64,000 nucleotides of DNA from the NCBI GenBank assembly GCA_963820775.1, contig CAWGBF010000010.1, forward strand, positions 8,175 to 72,174, read 5' to 3'. Positions 43,888 through 52,481 of this stretch are shown piece after piece (the first letter of the stretch is position 1; each line of letters begins with the position of its first letter). The translations under genes were made by a program, and so were the position numbers. The notes below the pieces were generated by a model. That model ran no database searches. It saw only the letters and a list, made by a program, of their open reading frames with translations, and was not told where the DNA came from. Origin of the DNA: Roseiarcus sp963820775. Lineage in GTDB: Bacteria > Pseudomonadota > Alphaproteobacteria > Rhizobiales > Beijerinckiaceae.

Positions 43888-45501
43888 TTAGCGCGCCTTC
43901 TCTCGCTCCAGGGCGTCCCACAAGGCGCAATGGTGTTCCTGCGCATAGGCGTCGGCGCTGATCTCTTCCACGGCGCCGCCGGCCAGAAGGCCGATCCGGC
44001 GAGGCGATTGCGCTTCATAACGCGGCCATTCCGGCAATGAAGCGCCGTTCGGATCGCCAGTCGCCGCAAAGTTCGACCAGAAGCCGAGCATGACCCGCGC
44101 GAGCGCGATCTGCTCGGGCGTAAGCGGAACACTCGTCTCGCTCTGCCAGACATAGGGCACGTCCGACGTATGGCTCGCGCCCAGCGGGAACGACGGCGGC
44201 GTCGTCATGTAGGGCCGCGGCGGCGACGTCTCGTCGCGGAACTCGTAGGCGAAAGTCGGCGTCCATTTCGCCAGGTCGGCGACGACCGGGGCGGCGTTGC
44301 AGGCGAACCCCGAATCCGTCCCCACCGCGGCAAGCACGGCGCCTGGCGCCGATGTCAGCGGGTAGGCTTCCAGCACGCGGTCGGCATTGGCGCCCTGCTG
44401 CTTGCGCACCGCCACCTCGAAGGAGGCCGCGGTCACCGGCTGTTTCGCAAGATCGTTATGCTCGTAAACGAAAGCGCGCACCTCATGGCGGGTGTTGCCG
44501 ATAATCACCGGCGTCCGATTGAATTCCCCCGCCGCGAACGCGGCCGGCGCGAGCATTGGCTGCGCTTCGCCGCCCTGCACCGGCCGCCATGCGATTCCAG
44601 CCGCGACCTGGGCGTCGATGATCTGAGCCGGCGACTTGCCGCGCAAGCATTCCGCCGTGTCGGTCGCATCGCCGCAGCCGGCCGCCTGGGCGAAACGCGC
44701 CCCGCGCTCCGTCGCTTCCTTGTGGTCGATGTTGACGCAATCGCCGATGCTCTGGATCACCGCCCGCTGGAAGAGGCCCTTGGCCGCGGGCGAGGCCATC
44801 AGCCAGCACACGGACCCTGCCCCGGCCGACTGTCCTGCGATCGTCACCCGCTCGGGATCGCCGCCGAAAGCCGCGATATTGCGCTTCACCCAGCGCAAAG
44901 CCTCGACCTTGTCGAGATCGCCATATTGCCCGCTCGATTGCTTGTCGCTGGATTCGGCGTCGAGCGCTGGCAAGGCGAGATAGCCAAGCGCGCCCAGCCG
45001 GTAGTTCACCGTGACGACGATATTGCCCTCCGCGGCAAGCCATGACGGCTGAATGTCGGAGCCGGCGCCGTTGACCCAGCCGCCGCCACGAAACCAGACC
45101 ATGACCGGGCGCTTTCCACCGGCCTCGGACGGCGGCGCATAAACGTTGAGGTAGAGACAATCCTCATGCCAGCTCGCTGGCGACCCCGGGCGCCAGAAGA
45201 TCGCCTGCTGCACACATTCGTCGCCGGGCTGCAAGGCGGGGCGCACGCCAGTCCAAGGATGCTGCGCCTGCGGCGCGCGCCAGCGCATTTTCCCGACCGG
45301 CGGCTCGGCATAGGGGATGCCTTCGAACCGCCGGTATCCCGGGAGCCAAGCGCCGGCGAGCGTTCCCTCGGCGGTCTGAACCTGCGTCTCGGCCGTCGCA
45401 GCGGCGTCCGCGCCGATTGACGACACGAGCGCGAGAACCGCCGCGCTGACGATCGCGACTCCCGCAGCGCCCAGGCCCAGCGGGTTCCACGCCTGAGCCA
45501 T
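43888..45501 (-). CDS. Type B carboxylesterase, exported
   Basis: This is a 537-residue alpha/beta hydrolase with an N-terminal hydrophobic segment (GAAGVAIVSAAVLALVSSIG), probably a signal peptide. The family signatures are RRFEGIPYAEPPVGKMRWR, EDCLYLNVYAP, the nucleophile elbow IAGQSAGAGSVCW (Ser225) and a histidine in GASHTSDVPYVW. It hydrolyses carboxylic esters. The oxyanion motif reads FRGGGW rather than the common HGGG, an Arg for His change worth noting. The gene stands alone and is convergent to the enoyl-CoA hydratase (stop codons adjacent). Confidence 0.88.
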   Translation of the reverse strand: MAQAWNPLGLGAAGVAIVSAAVLALVSSIGADAAATAETQVQTAEGTLAGAWLPGYRRFEGIPYAEPPVGKMRWRAPQAQHPWTGVRPALQPGDECVQQAIFWRPGSPASWHEDCLYLNVYAPPSEAGGKRPVMVWFRGGGWVNGAGSDIQPSWLAAEGNIVVTVNYRLGALGYLALPALDAESSDKQSSGQYGDLDKVEALRWVKRNIAAFGGDPERVTIAGQSAGAGSVCWLMASPAAKGLFQRAVIQSIGDCVNIDHKEATERGARFAQAAGCGDATDTAECLRGKSPAQIIDAQVAAGIAWRPVQGGEAQPMLAPAAFAAGEFNRTPVIIGNTRHEVRAFVYEHNDLAKQPVTAASFEVAVRKQQGANADRVLEAYPLTSAPGAVLAAVGTDSGFACNAAPVVADLAKWTPTFAYEFRDETSPPRPYMTTPPSFPLGASHTSDVPYVWQSETSVPLTPEQIALARVMLGFWSNFAATGDPNGASLPEWPRYEAQSPRRIGLLAGGAVEEISADAYAQEHHCALWDALEREKAR

Positions 45502-45703
45502 CGTCTCCTCCTTGTGCCCTGATGCAGGCGATCCAAAGCGCGAGGGATCGCATATCGGCTCCGATGCGTCGCCTCAACTCTGTGTAATGGCGTGTCGTCT
45601 CGCGGCCTCGTCAACGCGCCGCGGGCTCAGCGCTCGCGTTATGACGCTGGCGATGAGCAAGGCCGCTGACCTCGCAGCCAAGCGGCGGCCGAGGAGCATC
45701 CTT

Positions 45704-45994
45704 TCAATAGCAACTGATGAACTCTCGATAGACCCAACCTTCTCCGTTCGTCTCATAAGCGACATAGGCCCAGGGCTTGCGGCTTCTGTCTGCGCCCACA
45801 CGGAGAATTCTAACGATCTCGCCGTCGTGGAGAACTCCGATGACGTGGCCGTCAAGCCTGCGCACGTTGAGAGGAGTCCCGGTCGGATCAGTGACCTTGC
45901 AACGCTCCGCGGCTCTGACTGGCGCCGCGAGCGCGAGGCTCACAAAAAGAAGTCCGGAAAACGTTCGCCGGCCCGCCATTGGCCTTCTCCGCAC
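45704..45994 (-). CDS. Small exported SH3-like protein
   Basis: The protein has 96 residues, or 91 if the ATG at 45979 is used. It has a signal peptide (FSGLLFVSLALAAPVRA) followed by a bacterial SH3-like fold: TDPTGTPLNVRRLDGHVIG, GEIVRILR, and the end WAYVAYETNGEGWVYREFIS. Such domains bind cell-wall peptides or proteins. No partner is apparent. The 202 bases to the next gene (45502-45703) contain no gene I can support. Confidence 0.7.
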   Translation of the reverse strand: MRRRPMAGRRTFSGLLFVSLALAAPVRAAERCKVTDPTGTPLNVRRLDGHVIGVLHDGEIVRILRVGADRSRKPWAYVAYETNGEGWVYREFISCY

Positions 45995-46107
45995 GAAATA
46001 GGACCTTTTAAGTCTCCATAGAGGACGAACGCGTTACGGCGCAGTTTAGTCAATCCCCGCTCTCTGCTTCGGCCGATCCGGATCGGGGCAAATGGCGGCT
46101 GTGCTCG

Positions 46108-46248
46108 CGCCGCGGCGTCTCATGCGCGGCGATCCCGAGGCGCTCAAGGCACAGATGGCGGCCGAGATGCACGCCTTCAGCGCCGCGCTCAAGTCGCCCG
46201 AGGCGCACGCGGCGTTCCAGGCATTTCTGGCTGCAGGGCGGAAGTAGT
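46108..46248 (+). pseudogene. Displaced 3' fragment of an enoyl-CoA hydratase gene
   Basis: These 141 bases are about 90% identical to the last codons of the enoyl-CoA hydratase gene at 43747-43887 and encode RRLMRGDPEALKAQMAAEMH followed by AFSAALKSPEAHAAFQAFLA and a stop. No upstream part of the gene is present here, so it is a truncated duplicate. It lies 300 bases before an IS5-type element, which may have taken part in the rearrangement. Confidence 0.8.
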
Positions 46249-46544
46249 CACCGTCGACTTGCACGCCCGCTTTCGGACCCAAACCGGACACTGGTCGCAA
46301 GCAATTGAATGTCGCGAATCGCGTGAAGCTGCCATCGCCGGCCGCGAGAATGGACGTCCCAAATTGGGCGGAGAGCGCGTCTTCCGCGAGCCGGATTCGA
46401 CGTTCATTGGCGATTGGAACATTCCCCTGGGGATTGTGGTTTTTGTCACAACTTTGGGACGAGAGGCGGCGGGCAACCTCCTTGATGTCGCCGCAAGGGT
46501 TTAGTCGCGAGCTGGTGACGAGTGCTACAACCGGTGCGTGCAAA

Positions 46545-47832
46545 CTGGACGCTTCTAAGAACCTCGCGCCTTCCAGCATTTTCTGATTCACTCCCAGGTG
46601 GAGTGGGAGGCAAATCGATGCGCGGCCAGGGGGGACTTTTCGACGTCGACGAGCGGCTGAAGCGGCTGAGCGATCTCGGCGATCAGTTGCAGGCTTTCGC
46701 AGCGGCGGTCGATTTCGAGATTTTCCGGTCCGAGCTGACGCGGGCGCTGGCCTACTCGGACGGCTCGCAGGGCGGCCGACCGCCGTTCGACCCTGTGATG
46801 ATGTTCAAGATCCTGGTGATCCAGGCGGCCAACACCCTCTCGGACGAGCGTACCGAGTTTCTGATCAACGACCGCCTGTCGTTCATGCGGTTTCTCGGGT
46901 TGAGCCTATCCGATCGGGTTCCCGACGCTCGCACGATCTGGCTGTTCCGGGAAAAGCTGACCAGGGCCGAGGCGATTAAGCCACTGTTCGACCGGTTCGA
47001 CGCGGCGCTGCGCGAGGCTGGCTACGTCGCTATGGGCGGCCAGATCGTCGACGCCTCGCTGATCGCCGCGCCCAAGCAGCGCAACACCGAGGAGGAGAAG
47101 AAGGCGGTCAAGGAGGGGCGCATTCCGCAGGCCTGGAAAGCCCAGCCAGCCAAGCTCCGGCAGAAGGACCGTGACGCGCGCTGGACGGTCAAGTTCAGCA
47201 AGGCCAAGGCCAGGCCGGATGGGACGGTTCCTCCGGTCGACATCGCTATTCCGACATTCGGCTACCAAAACCATGTCTCGATCGACCGCGAACATGGGCT
47301 GATCCGGCGGTGGGAGGCGACCGACGCTGCGGCCTACGAGGGCGCGCGGCTGCGTGAGGGGCTGCTCGACAAGACCAACACCGCGAGCCCCGTCTGGGCC
47401 GACACGGCCTACCGCTCGAAGGCCAATGAGGCGTTCCTCGAAAAGAATGGGTTCGTCAGCCGCGTCCATCGCAAGAAGCCGGCGGGCCGGCCCATGCCGG
47501 AGACGACGCGGCGCGCCAACGCGCTCAAGTCCAAAGTCCGCTCCGGCGTCGAACACGTCTTCGCCGTGCAGAAGGACAAGATGGACCTCTTCGTCCGCAC
47601 CATCGGCATCGCCCGGGCGAAAACCAAGATCGGCATGGCCAACCTCGTCTACAACTTCCGCAGGCTCGTCTTCCTCGATCGTCTCGCTGCCGCCTGACCC
47701 CCGCGCCGGGGGCCGCCCGGTCGCCGCAGCATGCGGCGCCCTATGCCGCATCCAAAACCGAGATCCCGCACCTCAAAATCGCGTCACTCGACCCGTCTCC
47801 GTCCGGAAAAACGCGTTTATAGAACCGTCCAG
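46545..47832 (+). mobile_element. IS5-family insertion sequence
   Basis: The transposase gene is flanked by imperfect inverted repeats. The left end is CTGGACGCTTCTAAGAAC at 46545-46562. The right end, read in reverse from 47832, is CTGGACGGTTCTATAAAC. Fifteen of 18 positions match. The element would be about 1288 bases, the normal IS5-family size. I cannot identify a target duplication. The ~200 bases after the right end (47833-48034) contain nothing I can support as a gene. Confidence 0.65.
46618..47697 (+). CDS. IS5-family transposase
   Basis: This is a 359-residue DDE transposase. The N-terminal part reads GGLFDVDERLKRLSDLGDQL and GRPPFDPVMMFKILVIQAAN, followed by LSDERTEFLINDRLSFMRFL. 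The catalytic residues lie in GQIVDASLIAAPKQ (D), SPVWADTAYRSKAN (D) and RSGVEHVFAVQK (E). The ATG at 46618 has a GGGAGG ribosome binding site; an open frame from 46522 extends into the left inverted repeat. The gene is full length, so the element may still be able to move. Confidence 0.92.
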   Translation: MRGQGGLFDVDERLKRLSDLGDQLQAFAAAVDFEIFRSELTRALAYSDGSQGGRPPFDPVMMFKILVIQAANTLSDERTEFLINDRLSFMRFLGLSLSDRVPDARTIWLFREKLTRAEAIKPLFDRFDAALREAGYVAMGGQIVDASLIAAPKQRNTEEEKKAVKEGRIPQAWKAQPAKLRQKDRDARWTVKFSKAKARPDGTVPPVDIAIPTFGYQNHVSIDREHGLIRRWEATDAAAYEGARLREGLLDKTNTASPVWADTAYRSKANEAFLEKNGFVSRVHRKKPAGRPMPETTRRANALKSKVRSGVEHVFAVQKDKMDLFVRTIGIARAKTKIGMANLVYNFRRLVFLDRLAAA

Positions 47833-48034
47833 CTGATTGACTTTCCTTAGGCACCGGCATCCGACACTATGTCGGCCGGCTCGTCGCCAGCCTCGGAGCC
47901 CCGGCGTCAGAAGCGACGGCCGCGGCGCCTCAAGACGCGTGCAAGCAAGGTGAGGAGCGACTCGCCGCACTTAGCGGCCCCTGTGCAACTCCGATCATCA
48001 CGAAGGAAATCTCACGCGGTCGCGCTATCACCGA

Positions 48035-48244
48035 TTAAGCGTCATTCAGCGCTTCAACGTCCTTTGTGATCGCAGCCAGATCAGGATCTGACGCAATAAT
48101 CTTGAGGTCGCTGCGACGAACTCCCTTGCGCCGCAATTCGCTCATTTTGGCGATAGCCTCGCCACGCACAAAGCTGCCGAACTCGGGAAGAAAGCGCCCC
48201 TCACGACGGGCGAGCAGAGTCCAGAAGCGTTTCCTGGCTGCCAT
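48035..48244 (-). CDS. Hypothetical protein, 69 residues
   Basis: This is a small basic protein (MAARKRFWTLLARREGRFLP) with a helical C-terminus (AIAKMSELRRKGVRRSDLKI). It is not recognised. It overlaps the end of the zinc-ribbon-like ORF upstream by 44 bases in another frame, so it may be translationally coupled to it, or only one of the two may be real. The composition is a little lower in GC than the housekeeping genes. Confidence 0.45.
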   Translation of the reverse strand: MAARKRFWTLLARREGRFLPEFGSFVRGEAIAKMSELRRKGVRRSDLKIIASDPDLAAITKDVEALNDA

Positions 48245-48446
48245 ATTCTTTCATCGAGGCCGGCGCGCCATATTCGAGCGCGGAGACACAAGAAGCGCAG
48301 AGGGCCTTGGGCGGAATGAGCCGGACTGGCCGTTCGCAACGCTCGCAAGCTGTCAATACGCTTTGTCGCCGTACGAAGTCAAAGAATGCCCGCTCCTCTG
48401 GCTCGCTGATGTTCAAGAAGCCGAAGTTATCTTCGTAAACCAACAT
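48201..48446 (-). CDS. Small zinc-ribbon-like protein, 81 residues
   Basis: This short protein begins MLVYEDNFGFLNISEPEERA and has four cysteines in a ribbon pattern, TACERCERPVRL and KALCASCVSALE (Cys34, 37, 50 and 53), which would bind one zinc ion. No family is recognised. It sits in an accessory stretch between the IS5-type element and a phage-like repressor, consistent with remnants of a mobile element or a prophage. Confidence 0.5.
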   Translation of the reverse strand: MLVYEDNFGFLNISEPEERAFFDFVRRQSVLTACERCERPVRLIPPKALCASCVSALEYGAPASMKEYGSQETLLDSARPS

Positions 48447-48692
48447 TTGAGCGCCTCATGAGCGTTAGACGAAAGGCCTGGAGACCGACTGGCTTGTCTC
48501 TAATCGCTGTCACACTCCGAGCGCAGAACCTCGAAGCGCTTGATCCCCGGCTTCAGGCTCGACAGTCCACTTCGAGTCGTCGTCGAAACCAAGAACCATT
48601 TATGTAGAGCGGTAAGCGGTAAAAAATCCAGGTAAATTTGCATCTCAGCCAATCACAATTTGTATCATTCGGTGACAGGATTTTGATGATCC

Positions 48693-49154
48693 CTAATGCC
48701 GGAACAGGCGGACCGAAGCCCGAATCATATCGCGGCGCTCGGCTTGGGTCATGGCTGCCTCTGGAAGGCGGATTATGCGAACTACTGATCGCGCAAGAAT
48801 GTACGCCTCGACCTCCGTAATTAACTTGCCGACCAAGGATTGAAAGGCCAATCCGAACGCCTCAATAACCCTGTCGTCATCGAGGGGCGAACGTTTATCA
48901 ACCAGAATAATCTCTGTGTTTTCATCGGCTTCGATCTTGTCTTGGCCTGTCAGCAACCACTCTGGCGTCGTGGATAGGGCCGGAGCTAGGGCGTCAATCG
49001 TTCGCATCGTCACTCCGCCTTTTCCGCGGGCGACTGCCCGCCGCATATTCCGAATCGCATCTCGCCGGCCGGCGCGGCGTTCGGCCTCAAGGGCGCTGAT
49101 GCCTAGAGATTCAAGTCGCTGATCGATTCTGTTAACGATTTCTTGCAGATGCAT
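48693..49154 (-). CDS. XRE-type phage-like repressor
   Basis: This is a 153-residue protein with an N-terminal helix-turn-helix of the cI/XRE type: IDQRLESLGISALEAERRAG, RDAIRNMRRA and VTMRTIDALAPALSTTPEWL (typical 'xxLAxALxTTPEWLLTG' ending). The C-terminal half (IILVDKRSPLDDDRVIEAFG) has no clear protease dyad, so self-cleavage is doubtful. The gene has an inverted repeat just upstream (49165-49198) that could be its own operator. It probably comes from a prophage or an integrative element; no other phage genes were seen. Confidence 0.72.
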   Translation of the reverse strand: MHLQEIVNRIDQRLESLGISALEAERRAGRRDAIRNMRRAVARGKGGVTMRTIDALAPALSTTPEWLLTGQDKIEADENTEIILVDKRSPLDDDRVIEAFGLAFQSLVGKLITEVEAYILARSVVRIIRLPEAAMTQAERRDMIRASVRLFRH

Positions 49155-49164
49155 GCGCTCGACT

Positions 49165-49198
49165 CCGTCACCGTTAATTTTACCACAAAAGGTGACGG
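49165..49198. promoter_or_regulatory. Inverted repeat upstream of the XRE repressor, candidate operator
   Basis: CCGTCACC (49165-49172) and GGTGACGG (49191-49198) form an exact 8-bp inverted repeat with 18 bases between, in an AT-rich spacer (GTTAATTTTACCACAAAA). It lies 11-44 bases upstream of the repressor start, the normal location of an autoregulatory operator. Confidence 0.45.
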
Positions 49199-49736
49199 TG
49201 TACCAGAGTGGGCACCAGCTTGGGCGCCGGCAATCAGGTTGGCGTAAACGGTATAGGAGAGAAATCTCCTTGTCCCGCCCGGCTACGTCTCCGGGGATGC
49301 GAGTCCGCCAGCCTTGGCGTGACGCCCGGTGCCTAGTCTACACCTGGGGCGCTGACAAATTCGCGGGTCTGGAGAGGCGACGGTCCTCGAACCCCAAGCC
49401 GATCTGCTGCTGGGGATCGGCTTGGTCTTCACCCTGGCCGCCGCGAGCTTGCGCCCGGTGGCGAGCCGCTGATCCGATGCGGAAACCGCCGGGCGAAAAG
49501 TACGAGGCGACCTTAGAACTGCTTCGGGAACCTCGGCTTCTGGCGCAACCATCGACCGCTTTCCGGGTCATACCGCCCGTCCATAGGACCAATCTTCAAG
49601 GGGCGGTAAGGTCGAACTCGCCGTTTCGCCAAGCCGTCGGCGGATGTCCGGTGATTGCGCATTCTCGCCATTGCATCGCGATATCGCCGAAGGGCCGGAA
49701 TCCGCCCTCTCGCGATGTCCGACTGGATGGCCACGG
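49199..49736. other. Gap between repressor and NUDIX gene
   Basis: No gene with firm support was found. A 73-codon minus-strand frame (49513-49734) ends MDGRYDPESGRWLRQKPRFP, which looks protein-like but has no known family. A plus-strand fragment around 49,390-49,470 encodes a hydrophobic tail (LLLGIGLVFTLAAASLRPVA) without a start. Both are probably relics. No tRNA was seen. Confidence 0.35.
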
Positions 49737-50183
49737 TTATTTTTTTACGACAGCGGTCTGAGCTTCAATCCGCGCCGCCCTCGTAAGGATTTCGCCAAGC
49801 TCCGGCGTCGTCGGCGACGGTAAGTCGGCAGCCAGGTCGATCCAGTCGACGGCGTCGACTTCGTCGCTCAGGCGCGGCTCGCCCCTTATCCACCGGGCGA
49901 CGAACGAGGCGATGACGAAATGCGCACGCACCCGGTCGCCCTCGTGGATGATCGCTTCGACATGCCGGTTGAAGGCGATGATCTCGGCTTCGACGCCGAC
50001 CTCCTCCATAAGCTCACGGGCGAGGGCGGCGGCGAGCGTCTCGCCCACTTCCACGACGCCTCCGGGCAGGCTGAAATGGCCGAGCAGCGGCGCGCGCCCC
50101 CGGCGCACGATGAGCGCCCGGCCTTGTCGAAACACCGCCGCCGAAACCGCGAGGATCGGACGGGCGGGGAACAACCGGTTCAT
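49737..50183 (-). CDS. NUDIX hydrolase
   Basis: This is a 148-residue protein with the complete NUDIX box GGVVEVGETLAAALARELME followed by EVGV, matching Gx5Ex7REUxEExGU. ILAVSAAVFRQGRALIVRRG and HFSLPGG form the strands before it. These enzymes hydrolyse nucleoside diphosphates linked to another moiety, for example damaged nucleotides, ADP-ribose or FAD. The start ATG at 50183 is preceded by a GGGGGGTG ribosome binding site. An upstream extension of about 50 codons is low-complexity and was rejected. Confidence 0.85.
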   Translation of the reverse strand: MNRLFPARPILAVSAAVFRQGRALIVRRGRAPLLGHFSLPGGVVEVGETLAAALARELMEEVGVEAEIIAFNRHVEAIIHEGDRVRAHFVIASFVARWIRGEPRLSDEVDAVDWIDLAADLPSPTTPELGEILTRAARIEAQTAVVKK

Positions 50184-50460
50184 GCGATCACCCCCCTTCG
50201 CGCCTGAAGCTCGCCGATCTGGAGCTGGAAACCGTTCCAGGCGGCCGTTCGGCGGGGCAGCCCCGCCACCTTGACGCTTGATGCGCCTGGAGGGAAGCGG
50301 CTCCTGCGGCTGTGGCCTGAAAAGCAGATTCAAAAACAATTGCTTTACGGAAAGCAGAAGCTAGTGTTATAAAGTCCTGTCGCGAGCATCGAACCCCGGC
50401 CTAAGGCGGGGCCGGCGGGGAGAGGGCTTGAGGTGTTCCGCCGGAGGTTAAGACAAGGAG

Positions 50461-50590
50461 AGAATTTTTTATTTAAATCGGCTCTAACCCATTGAAAAGT
50501 CCGGATTCGAAAAAATAAACGTAAGCAAAAGAAAGCAATTTTGCTTGCTTTTATTTTCTTTTATTTGCGGTTACTTCCTTTTATTTGCGG
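50461..50590 (+). repeat. AT-rich hairpin repeat element, copy B
   Basis: This is a second copy of the element at 30978-31110, in inverted orientation. The block GCTCTAACCCATTGAAAAGT continues for 22 identical bases (50481-50502). The hairpin here is AAAAGAAAGCAA / TTGCTTGCTTTT (50527-50538 and 50541-50552), an 11-pair stem with one mismatch and a sequence different from that of copy A, so base-pairing rather than sequence is preserved. It is followed by ATTT-rich DNA. It lies 130 bases before yifB; 50184-50460 contains no supportable gene. Confidence 0.55.
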
Positions 50591-50722
50591 AGATTGGGCC
50601 CTCAGGCTGAGCCCGCGCGGCTTGCTTGCGCGCCCATGGCCCACCCCCTTTTAGCCACTTGCGCTTCGGTCATTGTTCTGCAAATGTTCTGACCATCGGC
50701 AAGCCCGGGCGGGGGGGCGGAA

Positions 50723-52261
50723 TTGGTGGCGCGCGTATCGACGGTGGCCTTTGAGGGCGTGGAGGCGCGGCCGGTCGACGTCCAGGTGCAGATCGCCGCT
50801 GGCACGGTCGCCTTCACCATCGTCGGCCTCGGCGACAAGGCGGTGGCCGAATCGCGCGAGCGGGTGCGCTCGGCGCTGATCGCCTCGGGCCTCGCGCTTC
50901 CGGCCAAGCGCATCACCGTCAACCTCGCGCCGGCCGACATGCCGAAGGAGGGCAGCCATTACGACCTGCCGATCGCGCTTGCCGTGATGGCGGCGATCGG
51001 CGCCATTCCCCCAGACGCGCTCGACGGCTTCGCGGTGATCGGGGAGCTTGCGCTCGATGGCGCGATCAGCGCCGTCGCCGGCGTGCTGCCGGCGGCGATC
51101 GCCGCCAACGCCGCCGGCAAGGGCCTGATCTGTCCCGCGCCCTGCGGCCCCGAAGCGGCCTGGGCGTCGGCCGATCTCGAGATTCTCGCGCCCCGCTCGC
51201 TGATCCAGCTCGCTAACCACTTCAAGGGTGCGCAAGTTTTGTCCCGCCCCGAGCCCGCTTTGCGCGCGTCGGCCGGACCGCAGCCGGACCTGCGCGACAT
51301 CAAGGGCCAGGAGAGCGCCAAGCGGGCGCTTGAGGTCGCGGCGGCCGGGGGCCACAATCTTCTGATGAGCGGCGCGCCGGGCGCGGGCAAATCGATGCTG
51401 GCCCAGCGTCTTCCGTCGATCCTGCCGCCCCTGACCCCGCGCGAACTCCTCGAAGTGTCGATGATCCATTCGGTGGCGGGGGCGCTGGCCGGCGGCGCCC
51501 TCACCGACCGGCGCCCGTTCCGAAGCCCCCATCATTCCGCCTCGATGCCGGCCCTGGTCGGGGGCGGCGTGCACGCCAAGCCAGGCGAGATTTCGCTCGC
51601 CCATAATGGCGTCTTGTTTCTCGACGAACTGCCGGAGTTTCAGCCCCAGGTTCTGGATAGCCTGCGCCAGCCGATCGAGACCGGCGAAGTGGCGATCGCG
51701 CGCGCCAATCATCGCGTCGTCTACCCGGCGCGGTTTCAATTGATCGCAGCGATGAACCCATGCCGCTGCGGCATGGCCAACGAGCCTGGTTACGCGTGCA
51801 AACGGGCGCCGAACGACCGGTGCGTGGCGCAATATCTCGGCCGCCTGTCCGGTCCGTTCCTGGATCGGTTCGATCTGGTCGTCGACGTGCCGTCGGTCTT
51901 GGCCGCGGATCTGATGACGCCGCCGGCGCGCGAGGGCTCCGCCGAGGCGGCCACCCGGGTTGCGGCGGCGCGCCAGATTCAGCTTAAGCGTTACGCCGAA
52001 CTCGGCCTCGACGGCGTCGTTTGCAACGCCGGCGCGCCGGCGAGCCTCGTCGAGGAGATCGCCGACGCGGACGCACCGGGCTTGGCGCTGTTGCGCGACG
52101 CCGCCGAGCGCCTGCGCCTCTCGGCGCGCGGCTATCATCGGGTGCTTAAGCTCGCCCGCACGCTCGCCGATCTCGACGGCGGCGGCCCCACCCGCCGCGC
52201 GCATCTCGCGGAGGCGCTCTCGTACCGCGGAACGCCCGATCGCGCGGCTGCGGCGGCCTAG
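50723..52261 (+). CDS. yifB: YifB/ComM-family magnesium-chelatase-like AAA+ ATPase
   Basis: This is a 512-residue protein with the standard YifB layout. The N-terminal LonC-like ChlI domain has TIVGLGDKAVAESRERVRSA and KEGSHYDLPIALAVMAA. Walker A is MSGAPGAGKSMLAQRLP (216-224) and Walker B is GVLFLDELPEFQ. The C-terminal half has MNPCRCGMANEPGYACKRAP with zinc-type cysteines and SARGYHRVLKLARTLAD. ComM is a hexameric helicase that promotes branch migration during natural transformation. The start is TTG or GTG at 50723-50726; no ATG is available. Confidence 0.92.
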   Translation: MVARVSTVAFEGVEARPVDVQVQIAAGTVAFTIVGLGDKAVAESRERVRSALIASGLALPAKRITVNLAPADMPKEGSHYDLPIALAVMAAIGAIPPDALDGFAVIGELALDGAISAVAGVLPAAIAANAAGKGLICPAPCGPEAAWASADLEILAPRSLIQLANHFKGAQVLSRPEPALRASAGPQPDLRDIKGQESAKRALEVAAAGGHNLLMSGAPGAGKSMLAQRLPSILPPLTPRELLEVSMIHSVAGALAGGALTDRRPFRSPHHSASMPALVGGGVHAKPGEISLAHNGVLFLDELPEFQPQVLDSLRQPIETGEVAIARANHRVVYPARFQLIAAMNPCRCGMANEPGYACKRAPNDRCVAQYLGRLSGPFLDRFDLVVDVPSVLAADLMTPPAREGSAEAATRVAAARQIQLKRYAELGLDGVVCNAGAPASLVEEIADADAPGLALLRDAAERLRLSARGYHRVLKLARTLADLDGGGPTRRAHLAEALSYRGTPDRAAAAA

Positions 52262-52481
52262 GGGGCTCAACCGGACGGAAAGGCAGATATTCGCGGCAGC
52301 GCCCACCCGATGGGCATTACGGGAACCAGCGAAGGTGGCAAACTGCGGCCAGATAGACTCAGGCCTGGAGTGGTTTTCAAAGATCCCCTCGCGCATTGGA
52401 ATTGCTTAATGCCGGACGAACGCGACCCCATATCGAGTGAAGAGCCTAAAGGCCCTAAAAATTGTAAAGAGCCTTTAGAGC

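Noticed and set aside
49320..49450. Possible tRNA-like stretch (CTCGAACCCC near 49,390)
   Set aside because: No matching acceptor, D-arm or anticodon stem can be drawn around it.
50651..52396. 581-codon minus-strand frame over yifB
   Set aside because: Antisense to yifB/comM, with Arg/Gly-rich low-complexity content typical of a shadow frame.
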